From Chaetoceros tenuissimus (taxonomy: Eukaryota; Bacillariophyta; Thalassiosirophyceae; Chaetocerotales; Chaetocerotaceae): a stretch of 64,000 nucleotides of DNA. Below are positions 52,668 to 63,715 of the stretch, piece by piece. Where the stretch lies: the NCBI GenBank assembly GCA_021927905.1, contig BLLK01000051.1, positions 62,001 through 126,000 of the forward strand, given 5' to 3'. The translations under genes and the position numbers were made by a program. Numbering within the stretch: position 1 is the stretch's first letter; every line of letters starts with the position of its first letter. The notes beneath the pieces were generated by a model, which saw nothing but the letters and a program-made list of their open reading frames with translations, was not told the DNA's origin and did no database searches.

Positions 52668-54142
52668 ATGTACACAAGATCACTGACGGACAGGATAAAG
52701 ATTCAATTCGAAATCATTTACGAAAATGTACAAGACTTCATCTACAGACATTCATTACGGACTCCATTACTCATGTTGGCGGGTGTAGCCGCTTTCATGA
52801 CTCTTAAAAATGGTAAACAGAGTATTGCCATGATTAAATCTTTGAATCCCATGTATAAGAAATACAACAAGAGTCCATATTCCACCTATGGTAGTTATAA
52901 TGGTGGAAGAACTATGCCATATGCTGGTAGAAGTACCATTGGTGGGGGATATACTGGAGGAGCAACGGGATATACTCCTGGGACTTCTAGCTATGGAACA
53001 ACAGGAGCGACAAATTATGGAGGGGCGATTGGAGGAGCATACAATCATCCATCGACTTTTGGACAAACGCAATCTACTAGCTTTACTTCTCCAGGATTGC
53101 GTGGTTCAACTACCATGGGTGGCGGATATGGAAATACCATGTCGACTACCAATTCATTTGGAAATACAGCATCATCGTCACAGACTTTACCTGGAATGTT
53201 TCAAAGTGTTACCAATGTACCTTCCTTTTCAGGACAAATTGAAACAATTACAGCACCTGATTCACCCAATTTTGTAATGCAAGTAATTGGTAGCCCAGGA
53301 CAGGGAAAAGTATTGTTTATTGATGCACAAGGAAGTATGAATGCCGTTTTTGATTCTCAAATGGCTCAAACGGCACAACAAAATGGTTGGGCGGGGATCA
53401 TTGTCAATGGAAATGTGTTGAATGATCCTCAATGGTCGACGAAATTTATTGGTGTCAAGGCTTTGAATTTTGCAATGCAAAAGGGTATGGGAATGGTTGG
53501 ACAGAGGAGTATGCCTGTGAATGTCAATGGTGTCATGGTCAATCCTGGAATGTTTGTTCAGGCTGATAATGTAAGTTCTATGGTGTGATATACGTATGAA
53601 ACATTGGATCCATTGGATATTGTGCAAATCTAATTCATTTTTGTTTATATTATTTCTAGACTGGTATTCGCATTAGTCAGAGTGGAGGTAGTACTACAGG
53701 TATGGGTGGCTCACCCATGATGATGAATCAGCAAACACAATTTGGATCAACTAACTCTCAATTTGGATCTACTAATTCGCAATATGGAGCAAATACACAG
53801 TTTGGATCGAATTCACAATATGGTCGAAGCAATAGTTTTGGGACAACAGGAGGTTCTACCATGGGCGGAGGAATGAATAATTATGGAAATTCCATGACTG
53901 GAGGAGGAATGGGAATCAATTCTGGTTATGGGGGATCAAGTTTTAATTCTAATGCAAGAAGTAGTTATGGAGGAGGAACAAGTCCATATGCTTCTCGTAC
54001 TAGCACCACCGGATACAATAGTAGACCATCTTATAGCAGTTATGGTTCATCATCATATGGAAGAAAGAAACCTTCGAAACGCACATTAATGGCTATGCTA
54101 TTGTTTATTTGTGCCATTGTATGGGTTCTTCTCGGAGATTAA
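52668..54142 (+). CDS. Prion-like Gly/Ser/Asn/Tyr-rich membrane protein with embedded RraA-type domain
   Basis: Two exons, 52668-53570 and 53660-54142, an 89-bp phase-0 intron, 461 residues. N-terminal helix and membrane segment (TPLLMLAGVAAFMTL, 32-46), then a Gly/Tyr/Ser/Thr-rich stretch. Residues 187-308 match the RraA fold in order: FSGQIETI, GQGKVLFIDAQGSMNAVFDSQ, AQQNGWAGIIVNGNV, FIGVKALNFAM, MPVNVNGVMVNPGMFVQADN, with TGIRIS after the intron (E. coli RraA ends the same way with ADNTGIILS). The Arg-Asp pair of the enzymatic members (GxVRD) is GNVLND here, so catalysis is doubtful. A second low-complexity region (QFGSTNSQ repeats) and a C-terminal tail anchor (LMAMLLFICAIVWVLL) follow. 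Function unknown. Confidence 0.82.
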
Positions 54143-55076
54143 AAATGTATACATTTATCGGAATGATAAGATATAAAAAGTTATAATGCATACTGACTTG
54201 TTTTGTTCTGAATTGAATTCTATCATTTTCAATTTTTTAGTTGACAGATTATTTTATAGTGACAACTAAATTAATGCGAACGTATTCATGAACTTTTCTA
54301 CAACTACACTAAAAAATACAAAAGAAATTATTTCTGTTTCTCACATCCAGTTTATAATTGTTCTAAAGCAGAGAAATAGTCCGTAGGGTAGTTCAACAAG
54401 AATGAATTCTAAAATAGATGTGCTGAATGAACTTTTTTAAAAAATTGAAACAGAAAGATTGAAGAAAAACGTCATTTATTAAAATTACAAAATTTTCATT
54501 CTTTACTTATGTCCCAATCTTTGAACCTAGTCTGCACTTTTTCATTCAGGAATGGATCGAATACTTTGAAATATTATTCCAAATTCATTACAAAATAATA
54601 ATGTATGCAAGAACTTCGTCCCCGGAATTTCTTAGCGAAGCCTATGATAGATTTGTCTGGAATCAGATAAATTATATCAAACCATGCAGACCTTCATTTT
54701 CTGATGCAGACCTTGAACTATTATTCCTTGGTATGAGTACTACCTACGAAATATTTTTATTAGGTCAATTCAATGGAGAGTTCTCAAATTAGGACATGGC
54801 TACGTCATCATTCCGACGGAAAAGCAAGAAGTTTTGAACATTGAAGAATCTTTAGCCGACGGTGACTCGACTCAAAAAAATCTGTGATCGAGAACCATTG
54901 AAATCTCCTCTCACACTTTGGCCTGTTGTGTGGTTTTCCCTCTTTGCTAGAGGCGGTGAAACTATCTCTATCACAAACATAACAGCATATTTACCTTGGG
55001 TCGCTTTTTGCAACATTAGCATAGATATACTAGCATATAACTCTGATCTACTTTCCTTCACTCCAAAGCAGTTAGC
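54143..55076. other. Intergenic region upstream of the CAMTA gene
   Basis: A/T-rich. A 63-codon ORF (54601-54792) is present but has no recognised homology and no splice link to the CAMTA gene. Nothing else recognised. Confidence 0.4.
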
Positions 55077-58000
55077 ATGCAACAAGAGCAATACATGTCT
55101 CAGGTGCTAGCTGCACCTGAAAACTATTCCCCTTTGCATGTTCTGAGTGCTGTAGCTATGGGAAGATGGCTTAACGTAAGTATAATTTCAATTGCCTGCA
55201 AGATGTGTGCGAGAACCTTGTGAGAGTCGCAGGACTTTTACATGTGTTCATAAACACATGCTACTTATCTTATATTCTATATCACAAATATCTGAAATGT
55301 GTCAATATACAAAATCTTTCTATTTTTACATCTCACTGACCCTGTTCATCATAGGTGACTGAAATCGAGGCTCTTTTGAACCACAACAATCCTATTCTCG
55401 ATATCTCGACTACTCCTCCTTCTTCTCCGCCGACTTCAGGCCAGATGTTTCTATTTAATAGATCTGTTACTAGAAACTACAAAGATGACGGGCATCAATG
55501 GGTCCGAAAGAAGAATTCCAACAAAGTACGAGAAGATCACGTAAAGCTCCGTGTGGGAGGAAAATTTCGTGTCTCTGGTTGCTACGTGCATTCTAGCACC
55601 TGTGCTACTTTTCACAGAAGAGCCTATCATTTACTCGATGCTGAAAAGGGAACTGCCCTCTATCCTGTTGTCAGTGCGTCAAAAGTTACGGATGGGTCAC
55701 TTCCGCCGAGTCTGATCTTAGTTCACTATCTCGATACTTCTCAAGCGAATAATTTATGTAGAATTCTGACGGACAAGGGTATTGACATTAACCCTTCTAT
55801 TCCTGAGGCACCTATGGAAAACCAGCCTCTAGCTAATGTTGTTACATCTGCCCGTGCATCCATGGCCCAGAATTATAATCAATTTGAACATTCTTTCGCT
55901 GGAGATTTCGATGAAAGCGGAAACTTTGATGATCATGTCCACAATTATTCTGATTTCGATTTCTCAACTGATGACCTCGGAAACGAGATGCAAACTAATG
56001 ATGATGATCAACAAGCAAACCCTAACTACAGTCAAAAGAATTACAGTCAGGGGAAAACGGCGGATGATGATAATGATGAGTATATGGATACCATCACGGA
56101 GGCTCTTGATGAAGGAAATGATCTTCAAGCGGAGGCTATTGACTTTCTATGGGATGTAGTGGTAGAAGAGCAACAAGATTCAGACGAAGAGATTGAATTG
56201 AACGGGTCTAATTTGAGCGAAATGCTTACTCCAGATCTTGTACAAAACATGTTTGGATCCAAAATTGAAGGAAATCTTTTTGAACACGGTGAGCTATTTC
56301 ACACTTCCCAAACTGAAATTATGTTAAATCCAGAGAATACTTTGGAGTATGCTACCGCGGAACAAATCTCTTCAGCTATACATGAGCCAAATGAAGGTTT
56401 GGATGGCTCTCAATTATTGCCATTGCAAAAAATTCCAGCTATTGAAAGAAAAGATTTTCCAATTACATTTGGTGAGGCTGTGGAATTTCCAAATATTGTC
56501 GATATTACTCCGGATATTTCCAGTCTTGAAAGTACTCAGAAAATGGTTATTTCTTTGGATAATATGTGCCCTGTTATGAATTCTCAGGCAGAAGGTCACC
56601 TAATATGGAAACACATGGTATGTTTTGCAAGGGCTAACTTGGGAAATGGCCTTCATATTGCGAGGTCAGTGGAGGCGAGAATGTTGAACCCGTTCAGTTG
56701 TCAATGCACTATTCCTCAAAATTATTTGAGAAATGGTGACTACAAAGTCATAGTGGTAGCCATCAAAGTTGATCCTTTACTTGAGCATTCTCAAAGGAAA
56801 ATATCGATTGCACTCCACCGTGTTCTTGAGGCAGTATATTACAAAAATGACTGCAAACTTCCATTTCTACCAAAACACCATTGTGTCGATTATGATGACA
56901 CTCACGTGAAATTGTTGAGTCAGCTGAGTAATTGCATCTTTACAAGTTCAAGTCTTCTAGATTCTGATGGAAATTCCACAGGAGGCGCTTCTTCAAGTAT
57001 GAACAGCCACAATTTGAAAACTTTAACTGGTATTCCTGCTCCGCCTCCTGCCATGGCTTTGGTTGCAACAATGATGTCAGACTTTCCTAATCCACCGGCA
57101 AGTGCTGTTTTGCCACCTGAGAGTATGATAAACAGGGGTGATAACAAATTAACTTTTGAAGAGGCGAAGGAACAAGTTTCAGATAATAGGGCAGATCAAG
57201 TCTTTGGATCGGCGATTGAACAGACGATATCGTCAAGTAGAAAGAGAAGTGCTTCAACCATTTTGATTCCCAGAACTCAAGATGTCAATGATGATTTGGG
57301 TCAAGCTCCTGTAAATGCCGATGAATGGGCAGGTCAAGAGTCATCTGATCCTGAAAGTAACACAAAGGTAGAAGCTGTCGACCGTCATTGTAAGATAAGA
57401 TTTGTGGAAAGACTTACAAGTGTCATTAGTGAAGCCGCGGGAGAAAATGTTATCAAGGATACCATTCCTGATAACTTACAAAAAGTCGAGGTTACCGATC
57501 AAGGAAATTCCAGTGAGATCGGTAAGCATCTTTGCCTATTTCTGTTTTTTCTTTCTGGACCTTTTTTAATAACATTTTTGTTTCATAGTCATTAATCGGG
57601 AAGAGATTAAAGCGCTTGAAGATGACGAATTGGATCATGTACTTGATTGTCTTCTTGTTAGAATTGTCGAGAGCCTGGTGGAGATGAGCGCTTCAGAATC
57701 TGAACTGCAAGAAGAATTGAACTCACCAGATGATTCCGGTTTCACTTTACTGCACTATGTAAGTCAGTTCACCATGATTGTAGAAACGTTGTATACTTTC
57801 AAAAAAATGTTAACACTTCTTCCATCATGAATAGGCTGCACTTTACAATCTTCAGTCACTTATTCCTGTCTTACTTTCGAGAGGGGCTAATCCAAATATA
57901 AAATCTACCCGAGGAGATTTGACTCCTCTCCATTTGGCATGTGGTTCTGGAAATACAGCGATTGTTGAGCTTCTTCTACGTCAAGGTTGTGCAGTGGAAG

Positions 58001-58854
58001 TCGCAGATTGTTTTGGATCGTTCCCGATGGATCATGCAATTCGAAACGGATTTAAATCTCTTGCGGCCTTGCTACAAGATGTAGTCGATAGTGAAAAGGG
58101 ACTACAAGAGAAGTCACAGGTACAAGCTCAATTTCAGGTAGATGAGAAAGAAAGAAGGAGAAAATTGAAAAAATACGAACAAATGAGACTAAAAGAAGCG
58201 TTCGAAAAGTTGACGTTGAAAGAAAAGGTTGCTCTCAATGTGATGTTTAAGCAACGTTTGCACAAGAAGTCGACCGAGAAACAGAAAGAAGCACCATTCA
58301 CAATTGTCGAGGGAGACAATGAATCTGAATCAATGGAAGATGAAGATGAGGACAATGTTGCTGAGTTATCAGAAGCAAATCTCGCTAAAAAGAATGAGGT
58401 TGAAAGGAAAAGGAGTGATTCAGGAAGTAAGGGCGATAGCGATGACCTTGGATCTATCCTTACTGATACGGATAGAGAGAGTCTCGATATTGCAATGACC
58501 CTAATGAATGCAAAAGAACTCGCAGATATTGAAAAGAATGCTCATGTCCACGAAGAATTTGCGAAGTGGATGACACAGCGGAATTATGATTCCCTTGTAG
58601 AGGCGTCGCAGCATCTTGAGCAAACAATTCTGGAACATAAAGCAAATGGAGGCAATATGAGTCCACCACCGCCTGCTACTGGAGGAACCCCAGAGTCGGG
58701 AATGGTTACCGATTCTGTGCAGGATGCTTCGAAATTATACGCTACTAACGCCGCCAAGCTGTCCCTTAAGCAAATGAAAGATCAAGCTCTGGCAGCTCTT
58801 GTGGTACGAAAGAATCTAAGCGAAGCTATGAAGAAAAAAGGTGGTATTTCATAA
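55077..58854 (+). CDS. Calmodulin-binding transcription activator (CAMTA-like)
   Basis: Four exons, 55077-55175, 55355-57521, 57589-57758 and 57835-58854 (phases 0, 1, 0), 1151 residues. The first exon gives AVAMGRWLN joined to VTEIEALL, the start of the CG-1 DNA-binding domain, which continues QMFLFNRSVTRNYKDDGHQW, REDHVKLRVGG, FHRRAYHLLD and LILVHYLDT. A TIG/IPT-like region lies near 405-510 (IVDITPDISSLESTQKMVI, CQCTIPQNYLRNGDYKV). Ankyrin repeats span the last intron (GFTLLHY-AALYNLQSLIPVLLSRGANPN, LTPLHLACGSGNTAIVELLLRQG). A charged coiled coil follows. IQ motifs are not clear. CAMTAs couple calcium/calmodulin to transcription, for example in stress responses; that role is inferred. Confidence 0.9.
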
Positions 58855-59299
58855 AATGAATTTGGTGAAATGAGGGTTACCATTATGGTCGAAATACACA
58901 TACAAACATGTACAATTTTCACATTTTTATTAAAAATAGAAACATTACAAATTACCAATGCTTTGGCTATTAGTGAATATCCTCCATGGAATTTTCTTTC
59001 TTTTTGACTCGTCAAAAGTAATACAACTATATTTCCACATTGCAAAAGAATTAGAATAAGGGAGGCAACGTTTTACTTTGATTTTCATGATGTACTCGAC
59101 ACTACTCGATTTCGTTTTTTCTTGTTGTTGCTTGATCAAGTAAATTTTCACATAAATAAACTTTTGAAATTATTTTGAAATTACGTCTGTGAAGGATTAC
59201 ATTAGTTTGGCTGAAAGAGAATCAAATATATTACATTCAGTCTCGCAAAAAGGAAGCATCTATTTACTTTGCAAGCTATCAATGAACTAGCATTATTTT
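58855..59299. other. Convergent intergenic region
   Basis: It lies between the 3' ends of the CAMTA and MYND genes. No exon or element recognised. Confidence 0.4.
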
Positions 59300-61003
59300 C
59301 TACCTCCCCTTTTTCTTTTTATTACTAGTTTTCTTCTTTTTCTTGTTGTTGCCCGATTGACTTTTTGTATGGACGTTTGAACAAGTTTGTTTGTGAATTT
59401 TTTTCCAATGATCCTTTTGGCATTTTACCGTGCAGCTTAAAAAAATGTGAGCAAAGAGAGGAATAGAAATGCCAATATAATACGATCATAGTACTCACTA
59501 TTTGATCTGATGACAGGCAGAACATTTCAATAACCGTCTTTCCAAATCACTTTCTAAGGTGAAGCAATTTGCACACAAATCGTATTGACTATTGTCATTT
59601 CCAGGAACTCGATGGATGACGTCCTTCATTGCGGAAGCCCGCTCTTTCAGATTTTTCTTTCTGTGTCGTTTCTCATCGTTACTAGCATCGCCACCTCCGT
59701 ACATTTCAATAAAACGAGTAGCCCTTTCTTCTTCTGACTCTTTTTTAATAATTTCCCACATTTCCAACAAATGCAAACATCTTTCAAACTTGCGACGCCC
59801 AGTATTCGCATATTCTTCTCTTCCAGTTTGTTCAAGAGCCAAATAATCAGATAACAAACAGCTTTCATTTACATTTCTCAACTCTTTTGCAACATTGAAT
59901 ACAAGGGCATCGAGAAGTTTCAATTCTTGGTCATTTCTACAAGATGATGTAGGAGAAATAAAGCATGAGAAGTAGGCAATAATCATGTCTACAAATGGTA
60001 AAGCATCCTCTACTCTTGTAGAAGAAGGTATAGTTTCTCCATTTGTAATATTCATATGTTCCATGAGATGTACCAATCTTTCCTCCGGATTTTGAATAGT
60101 ATTGATGGTGACAGACCAAATTTCTCCAGAAAGGATATGTTTCAAGTTGCGGATAAAGAATACATTGCATGATCCAAGTTCTTGCACAAAAGCTATAAGT
60201 TGTTCCTTGGGAATAGATTGTTCTTTCCAAGCTCTAACCGCTACAAGATGCAATTCATGAAAGAGTGTCACATCGAAATAAGTTGTAGCTTGCGAAGAAT
60301 CTCCAGCTTTACTTCTAGAAACTAAAGGCTTTTTTCGTAATTCAAACACAGCACGCCAGTTGAATTGCTGTAATACCTTGAACGTATCATCTGCCGAAGC
60401 TCGATTATTGATCAAGGAGTTTACCATCAGACTCCATGCTATTTCATGACAAACACATGATTCTGGAGCATGACAACGTTGATGATGAGTTGTGATATCC
60501 TTGGTAGGGTCTAGAATGGTTCCACAAATTTTCATGAGTTCCAAAGTAAACTGTTTCCCATTGGGAAGTTTGGTCTTCCATATGGAACGAATAGATGTGG
60601 TAAGTTTTCGAAGTTGCCAAAATGCATGACAGCGAATTTTTTTCGTCCTCACAGATGGATCACTCATAATGAGTAGATTTTGTAAATTAATTGGAGTCGC
60701 AAGATTACTTCGAAAGCTTTGTAACAGAGCCAAGGGTGAGTTATTATCCCCATTGGATGATGGCGAGGCCGTTGCCATTTGTTCCAGTTCGTAGTCAATC
60801 ATACCGAGACAGTTACACATGACTCCGTTTACTTCTTTTTCATAGTCTGTAATTTGGGACTCTGGAATGATGCATAGTTGAAAGACTCGTTGGGCTTCTA
60901 GTGCGAGTTGATCCATTTGTTCAATTGTGAGAAAGCGAGTCACCATTGTGGATGAAACAGAAGCCATCTGCAATATTGGGAAATTTTCTGCATCGCTGCT
61001 CAT
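59300..61003 (-). CDS. Protein with C-terminal MYND finger
   Basis: Two exons, 61003-59499 and 59435-59300, a 63-bp intron (GTGAGT...TTTAAG), 546 residues. The long helical body (FLTIEQMDQLALEAQRVFQL, CHAFWQLRKLTTSIRSIW, HELHLVAVRAWKEQSI) has no recognised domain. The MYND finger is split by the intron: CANCFTLESD, LLKCSACHQIK-YC on exon 1 and the join, then TVKCQKDHWKKIHKQTC on exon 2, so retaining the intron would remove half of the finger. The last 20 residues are a Lys-rich basic tail (NNKKKKKTSNKKKKGR), probably a nuclear or nucleolar signal. MYND domains mediate protein contacts. Confidence 0.82.
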
Positions 61004-61416
61004 GTTTCTGACGAGATGAAAGTTTGGATCCGAAAGTTTATGTACTGTCTTCTATTATAAAAGATACAAAGTGATTGCTTGATTTGTTCAAAAGTAGAGT
61101 TCTCACAAAGATGATGATAACAGTTCGATAAGTTAGTTCATGAACTTCTTTGGCGATGCCACAACAGACCAAAGATCTTCTTTAGACACATCATTGGTAA
61201 TTTTAGCAGGAACAGCTCAGATGATGGCTGTCTTTCATGTTTTTTAGTATGATTGACATGCCCTCCAACTAGCTCCTCCAACCATCCATCATCCATCATC
61301 CATCGAACATGACAGGAAGATCACAGAGAGTTTCAGAGTTTCTTTTTCTGTCATCGATTATCGATCGAATCATAATAACTCATACATTTATATCTCATCA
61401 TACACATTATCAACTT
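61004..61416. promoter_or_regulatory. Divergent intergenic region
   Basis: It lies between the MYND gene and the DUF1825-type gene. It contains a catccatcatccatcatcc microsatellite near 61283 and an upstream in-frame ATG (61309) of the next gene. Confidence 0.35.
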
Positions 61417-62382
61417 ATGAATCTACCAAACTTAATAGCTGTTGCATATATCCTGCTGTTGCCTTTTGGGTCCTTTGCATTTCTTCACTCCTCCAGTTCT
61501 ACAAACCTTTCATGTCTTCAACAATCTTCAAGTTCAAGTGCACTTCAAGCCTTGACACCAATCGGTCCATTCTGCCCTTTTCGTAGTTCTGCATCCATTG
61601 ACATGGACCCAAGTATGGAGACAGTCAGTAACGCTACTCCAGAATTTGCAACTGAAATGGCTCGACTACAACTAGACATGCAAATTGGTAAAATGCCAGA
61701 TCCAAATCGTCTCCGAACCGTCGCTGCTGGAATTGAATCAGCTGTAAATGATTGGGAAACATTACTCGCAAGATTAAACCTATCGCATGATTTTCAAACC
61801 AAGGAATATTATAAATTGACACAAGCGCATTTAGAACAACATGGACAAAATTCACAAGAAATTGCAACCATGATGAGATGGCAGTCGCAATGTATGTTGG
61901 CCATGGCGGAGAATAAACCACCGCCATTTCCACCTTCTGAAATTAACATTATGAAATTGATGAATGAAGCAAAAGCTGCTGAAGCGTCTGGGATGCAGCC
62001 TCCTTCTTTGAATTCCATGACTGCTGCTGAAAAGATTACTACTACGCCGTTTACGGGTGATGAACCGGCTTTTGAAAGTGAAACTGTCAAGGAGGAGTAT
62101 AAGGCTCTTTGTAGAGATCATGAAAAGTTAATAGAGTTTGGTAGTTCCTATGCTACTTTTGATGGTATGGGTAAGATTACATTTTTAGATGAGTTGGAAA
62201 AGATTGAAGAGCGATGGGAAGTTTTCTTTGCTAGATTTAGTCTCTTGGGACAGTTGAATCAAGAATTCGTGAAACAGTGTGATGCCTTTTTAGAATCCAT
62301 GAATATGACTGAGGATGAATTCAAGAAACTCTTGAAGAAAACTCATGATATTATGCGAAAAGATGCTGAAAGAGAGCGTTGA
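61417..62382 (+). CDS. Plastid-targeted DUF1825-type protein
   Basis: Intronless. The Met at 61417 is preferred over the in-frame ATG at 61309 because it starts the hydrophobic leader NLIAVAYILLLPFGSFA|F, a diatom plastid-type presequence; 321 residues. The C-terminal 100 residues (VKEEYKALCRDHEKLIEFGSSYATFD, GKITFLDELEKIEERWEVFFARFSL) match the cyanobacterial/plastid DUF1825 family (gene typically about 110 residues), whose function is unknown. A preceding helical block (FATEMARLQLDMQIGKMPDP, ESAVNDWETLLARLNLSHDFQTKEYYKL) resembles it, perhaps an internal duplication. It probably acts in the chloroplast stroma. Confidence 0.78.
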   Translation: MNLPNLIAVAYILLLPFGSFAFLHSSSSTNLSCLQQSSSSSALQALTPIGPFCPFRSSASIDMDPSMETVSNATPEFATEMARLQLDMQIGKMPDPNRLRTVAAGIESAVNDWETLLARLNLSHDFQTKEYYKLTQAHLEQHGQNSQEIATMMRWQSQCMLAMAENKPPPFPPSEINIMKLMNEAKAAEASGMQPPSLNSMTAAEKITTTPFTGDEPAFESETVKEEYKALCRDHEKLIEFGSSYATFDGMGKITFLDELEKIEERWEVFFARFSLLGQLNQEFVKQCDAFLESMNMTEDEFKKLLKKTHDIMRKDAERER

Positions 62383-62767
62383 TTTTCCTTTTATATTAAT
62401 TAGGATAGGAATCATCATGTTTACTTTTTAACATCGGTTATTCGAATTCTTATCGTCAGAGTGCTTCCTACATACAGGAGAAAAGATTTCTGCAATGAAA
62501 CTCGTACTAGTTCAATTCACTTAAGAAATAATCTGACAAAAATGTATGAATATCCCAAGGAATGTCAAATTCAGCAACATTAAAGATTAACTTTTCACCA
62601 TAATAAATAGGACCAAGACAACCGTAAACAATTGAAGGTGCTGTATATGACTTCTTTCCTGATGCAACTACTTTGTCATCATTAGTATTACTTACTCCCC
62701 AAGCGATATCAAACTCGACTACATCCTTTTTACGTTCTCTCACGAATGTATTTTTTTTTACACAAAG
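62383..62767. other. Spacer with a possible minus-strand coding relic
   Basis: No plus-strand exon for the start of the next gene is visible. On the minus strand 62507-62738 reads DVVEFDIAWGVSNT, APSIVYGCLGPIYYGEKL, FNVAEFDIPWDIHTFL and stops; the two EFDI(A/P)W blocks suggest an internal repeat. There is no start or acceptor for it, because upstream it runs into the peroxidase. Confidence 0.35.
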
Positions 62768-63715
62768 ATGCTGTTCCCAACCTTTGCCCAGCATCTTATT
62801 GATTCTTTCATCAATACTGTCTATGAATATGATGAAGATGGTAAGGTCAAATTTCATTGGGAAAAGACGGGAACACCTCATGATATTGGTCTTTTGACCT
62901 TGTATGGAAAAACCTTTGAACAAACCAGACAATTGCATCTAAAAGTGAAAAGGAAGGAGAGAAAGGAAAGCTCAAGAGCCAATTGATCAATGGAGAAGAG
63001 TGGGCGCCTCTTCTATACAATGAGAACTTGAAAAGGAAGGAAGAATTCAGTGAGTTACTGTTACCTCAAGGAATTGATGGAAGGATGTATTCATCTAGAC
63101 CTGAACTGCAAGCTCGTCTAAAGAAGCACATGTTTGCATTTGGTGGAGCTTGTACCAACCTTACCCCTAATATTACAGCATGGAATACACTTCTTCTATG
63201 CAAGCACAATCGTCTGGCTGGAGTTATTGAGAGTGAAAATCCTAGCTGGGATGATGAGAGGGTATTCCAAGTAGCCAGAAATTGTCTCTTAGTAATTTAC
63301 TTGCATCTTGTGATCGAAGAATATATCAACAATATTACTGCGTATGGACAAGACTTCAAGGTTAAGCCTGACAAGTGGATGTGGAATGCACCATGGTATC
63401 AACGCAACTGGATCAGTGCAGAGTTTGCTGTACTTTATCGTTGGCATGCTCTAATTCCCAATGCTATGAAATGGGGAGAGAAAACTTACACTACAGCGGA
63501 TTATCTTTTCGACAATGAATTGCTTCTCTCCAAAAATGGAATGGGCGCTGATCTAAGGGAGTGTTTCCACAGTAAGTATTATTTCTTTTTTATTTCAAAC
63601 CCCTAGTATCTTTGACTAATGTGTTTGTTTCTTCAAGACATTTGTGACCATAGAGCAACAAAGATGCAACTACACAACAGTGAAGGAGGTTTCATGGTTG
63701 GTCGAGATAAGGCCG
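62768..63715 (+). pseudogene. Cyclooxygenase (PGHS)-like haem peroxidase, 5'-truncated and frameshifted, runs off the window
   Basis: Exon 62768-63571 and exon 63638-63715; later exons lie near or beyond the right edge. The protein matches prostaglandin G/H synthase from its FAQHF helix onward: MLFPTFAQHLIDSF, TLYGKTFEQTRQLHL, GKLKSQLINGEEWAP, LLPQGI, CKHNRLAGVIESENPSWDDERVFQVAR, VIEEYINNITAYG and EFAVLYRWHALIPN. The last holds the catalytic-Tyr (63436-63438) and proximal-His (63445-63447) equivalents. The distal His of FAQHFTH is Asp here. One base is missing near 62939-62944, where the frame shifts from QLHL to KSEKEGEKGKLKSQ. The first 190 or so residues of the family are absent. Cyclooxygenase genes are known from diatoms that make prostaglandins. 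This copy is probably not functional, unless the sequence has an error. Confidence 0.75.

Noticed and set aside
54601-54792. 63-codon ORF upstream of the CAMTA gene
   Set aside because: Short, without recognised homology, Kozak support or splice link.
62680-62740. Intron gtaagtaat...tacag within the minus-strand relic
   Set aside because: The phases of the two sides do not match, so splicing would destroy the downstream frame.
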